DNA from: an uncultured Bacteroides sp.
GTDB lineage: Bacteria; Bacteroidota; Bacteroidia; Bacteroidales; UBA932
DNA: 24,695 nucleotides
Direction of reading: 5' to 3'
Assembly: GCA_900543205.1 (NCBI GenBank)
Contig: UQQM01000026.1
Coordinates: 1-24,695, forward strand
Shown here piece after piece: positions 24,380 through 24,695 of this stretch (position 1 is the first letter of the stretch; each line of letters opens with the position of its first letter). The position numbers and the translations under genes were made by a program. The notes under the pieces are model-generated. The model was not told the origin of the DNA and searched no databases. It saw only the letters and a list, made by a program, of their open reading frames with translations.

Positions 24380-24387
24380 TAGTTTTG
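24380..24387 (+). promoter_or_regulatory. -7 element before the 30-codon ORF
   Basis: TAGTTTTG matches TAnnTTTG and is followed by CAAT, as at the suf and tRNA-Leu(CAA) promoters. A T-run about 20 nt upstream is at most a weak -33 box. The predicted leader is about 20 nt. Confidence 0.6.
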
Positions 24388-24414
24388 CAATGTCAAAAGA
24401 AAGGAGGAACTATC

Positions 24415-24507
24415 ATGGAAAGAATCAAAAACCTTGAAATTCTGCAGCTCATACAGGACCTTGGCCTTGTGGAGACCGGAGAATCCCTGCTGGACGATGA
24501 GGCGTAG
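24415..24507 (+). CDS. Predicted 30-residue peptide of unknown function
   Basis: The frame starts at ATG 24415 and ends at TAG 24505-24507, encoding MERIKNLEILQLIQDLGLVE followed by TGESLLDDEA. The peptide is amphipathic and acidic at its C-terminus, with no signal peptide or membrane segment. Evidence that it is translated: a -7 element at 24380-24387 and a perfect AAGGAGG (24401-24407) 7 nt before the ATG. I do not recognise a family. It could be a small protein, a leader peptide or precursor, or a chance frame within a small RNA. It lies between the WYL gene and the convergent tRNA-Leu(GAG). Confidence 0.45.
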   Translation: MERIKNLEILQLIQDLGLVETGESLLDDEA

Positions 24508-24565
24508 CCAGGCCGGTGGCAATTCAAGGCCGCCTCAACCGAAGCCCGGGGCATAAACGAATAAA

Positions 24566-24591
24566 GACCAGCCGGAATGGCTGGTCCTACG
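24566..24591 (-). terminator. Rho-independent terminator of tRNA-Leu(GAG)
   Basis: A perfect 8-bp inverted repeat (24566-24573 with 24579-24586, loop of 5) is followed on the minus strand by TTTATT (down to about 24560). It starts 5 nt after the tRNA 3' end. On the plus strand no T-run follows, so it mainly serves the tRNA. Confidence 0.75.
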
Positions 24592-24677
24592 TGCGGACGA
24601 TGAGACTCGAACTCATACAGGCGTATAATGCCCACTACCCCCTCAAAGTAGCGTGTCTACCATTTCACCACGTCCGC
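24592..24677 (-). tRNA. tRNA-Leu(GAG)
   Basis: A class II tRNA on the minus strand. The acceptor arms GCGGACG and CGTCCGC pair perfectly. The anticodon arm is CTACT-TTGAGGG-GGTAG, giving anticodon GAG, which reads CUC/CUU. The T-arm is ATGAG-TTCGAGT-CTCAT. The variable arm is long, the discriminator is A, and CCA is not encoded. Confidence 0.96.
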
Positions 24678-24691
24678 ATACTTTGGGACTG

Positions 24692-24695
24692 CAAA
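24692..24695 (-). promoter_or_regulatory. Partial -7 element of tRNA-Leu(GAG), cut by the window edge
   Basis: The minus strand begins TTTGCAGT at the window end, 14 nt before the tRNA. It looks like the right half of TAnnTTTGCA; the TAnn part lies beyond the window. Confidence 0.45.

Overview
The window comes from the chromosome of a Bacteroidota bacterium, most likely order Bacteroidales. Four things point there: the gene order secY-map-infA-rpmJ-rpsM with no adk; zinc-ligand-poor forms of S14 and L36; several promoters with the Bacteroidota -7 element TAnnTTTG; and Ala/Glu/Lys-rich C-terminal tails on L17 and S16. The DNA is fairly GC-rich and codons mostly end in G or C. A specific genus cannot be assigned from sequence alone.

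Region 1 (1-8589, + strand) is the end of the ribosomal protein (spc/alpha) operon: rplE (partial)-rpsN-rpsH-rplF-rplR-rpsE-rpmD-rplO-secY-map-infA-rpmJ-rpsM-rpsK-rpsD-rpoA-rplQ. The 38-codon rpmJ is included. Gaps are short throughout and rpoA/rplQ overlap by ATGA.

Region 2 (8576-11501, - strand) is a two-gene shikimate operon: aroB followed by one gene encoding a type I 3-dehydroquinate dehydratase fused to EPSP synthase (AroD-AroA). It converges on rplQ with a 14-nt overlap.

Region 3 (11538-13197) holds a tRNA-Leu(CAA) with a textbook TTTG-N19-TACCTTTG promoter. Its terminator hairpin lies inside the 3' end of a convergent Na+/solute symporter gene.

Region 4 (13263-20407, + strand) looks like one tightly coupled operon: sufB-pnuC-sufC-short sufD-ispE-(Wzx-like flippase fused to a TupA-type ATP-grasp)-DUF616 glycosyltransferase-like gene. 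Every junction overlaps or has only a 2-nt gap. It would join Fe-S cluster assembly, nicotinamide riboside uptake, isoprenoid synthesis and surface-glycan modification or export in one transcript. No cysteine desulfurase (sufS) or SufE/SufU is present.

Region 5 (20439-24345, + strand) is rpsP-rimM-GT2-GT2-WYL regulator. It starts from a TATATTTG promoter with a hairpin at the predicted 5' end of the mRNA.

Region 6 (24380-24695) holds a 30-codon ORF with its own promoter and Shine-Dalgarno sequence, and a minus-strand tRNA-Leu(GAG) with terminator. No gene-free stretch exceeds 300 bases; I saw no rRNA, CRISPR array or insertion sequence.

The most unusual items are the flippase/ATP-grasp fusion, the AroD-AroA fusion with non-canonical residues in the EPSPS active-site loop, and the pnuC-containing suf operon with a SufD of only 197 residues.
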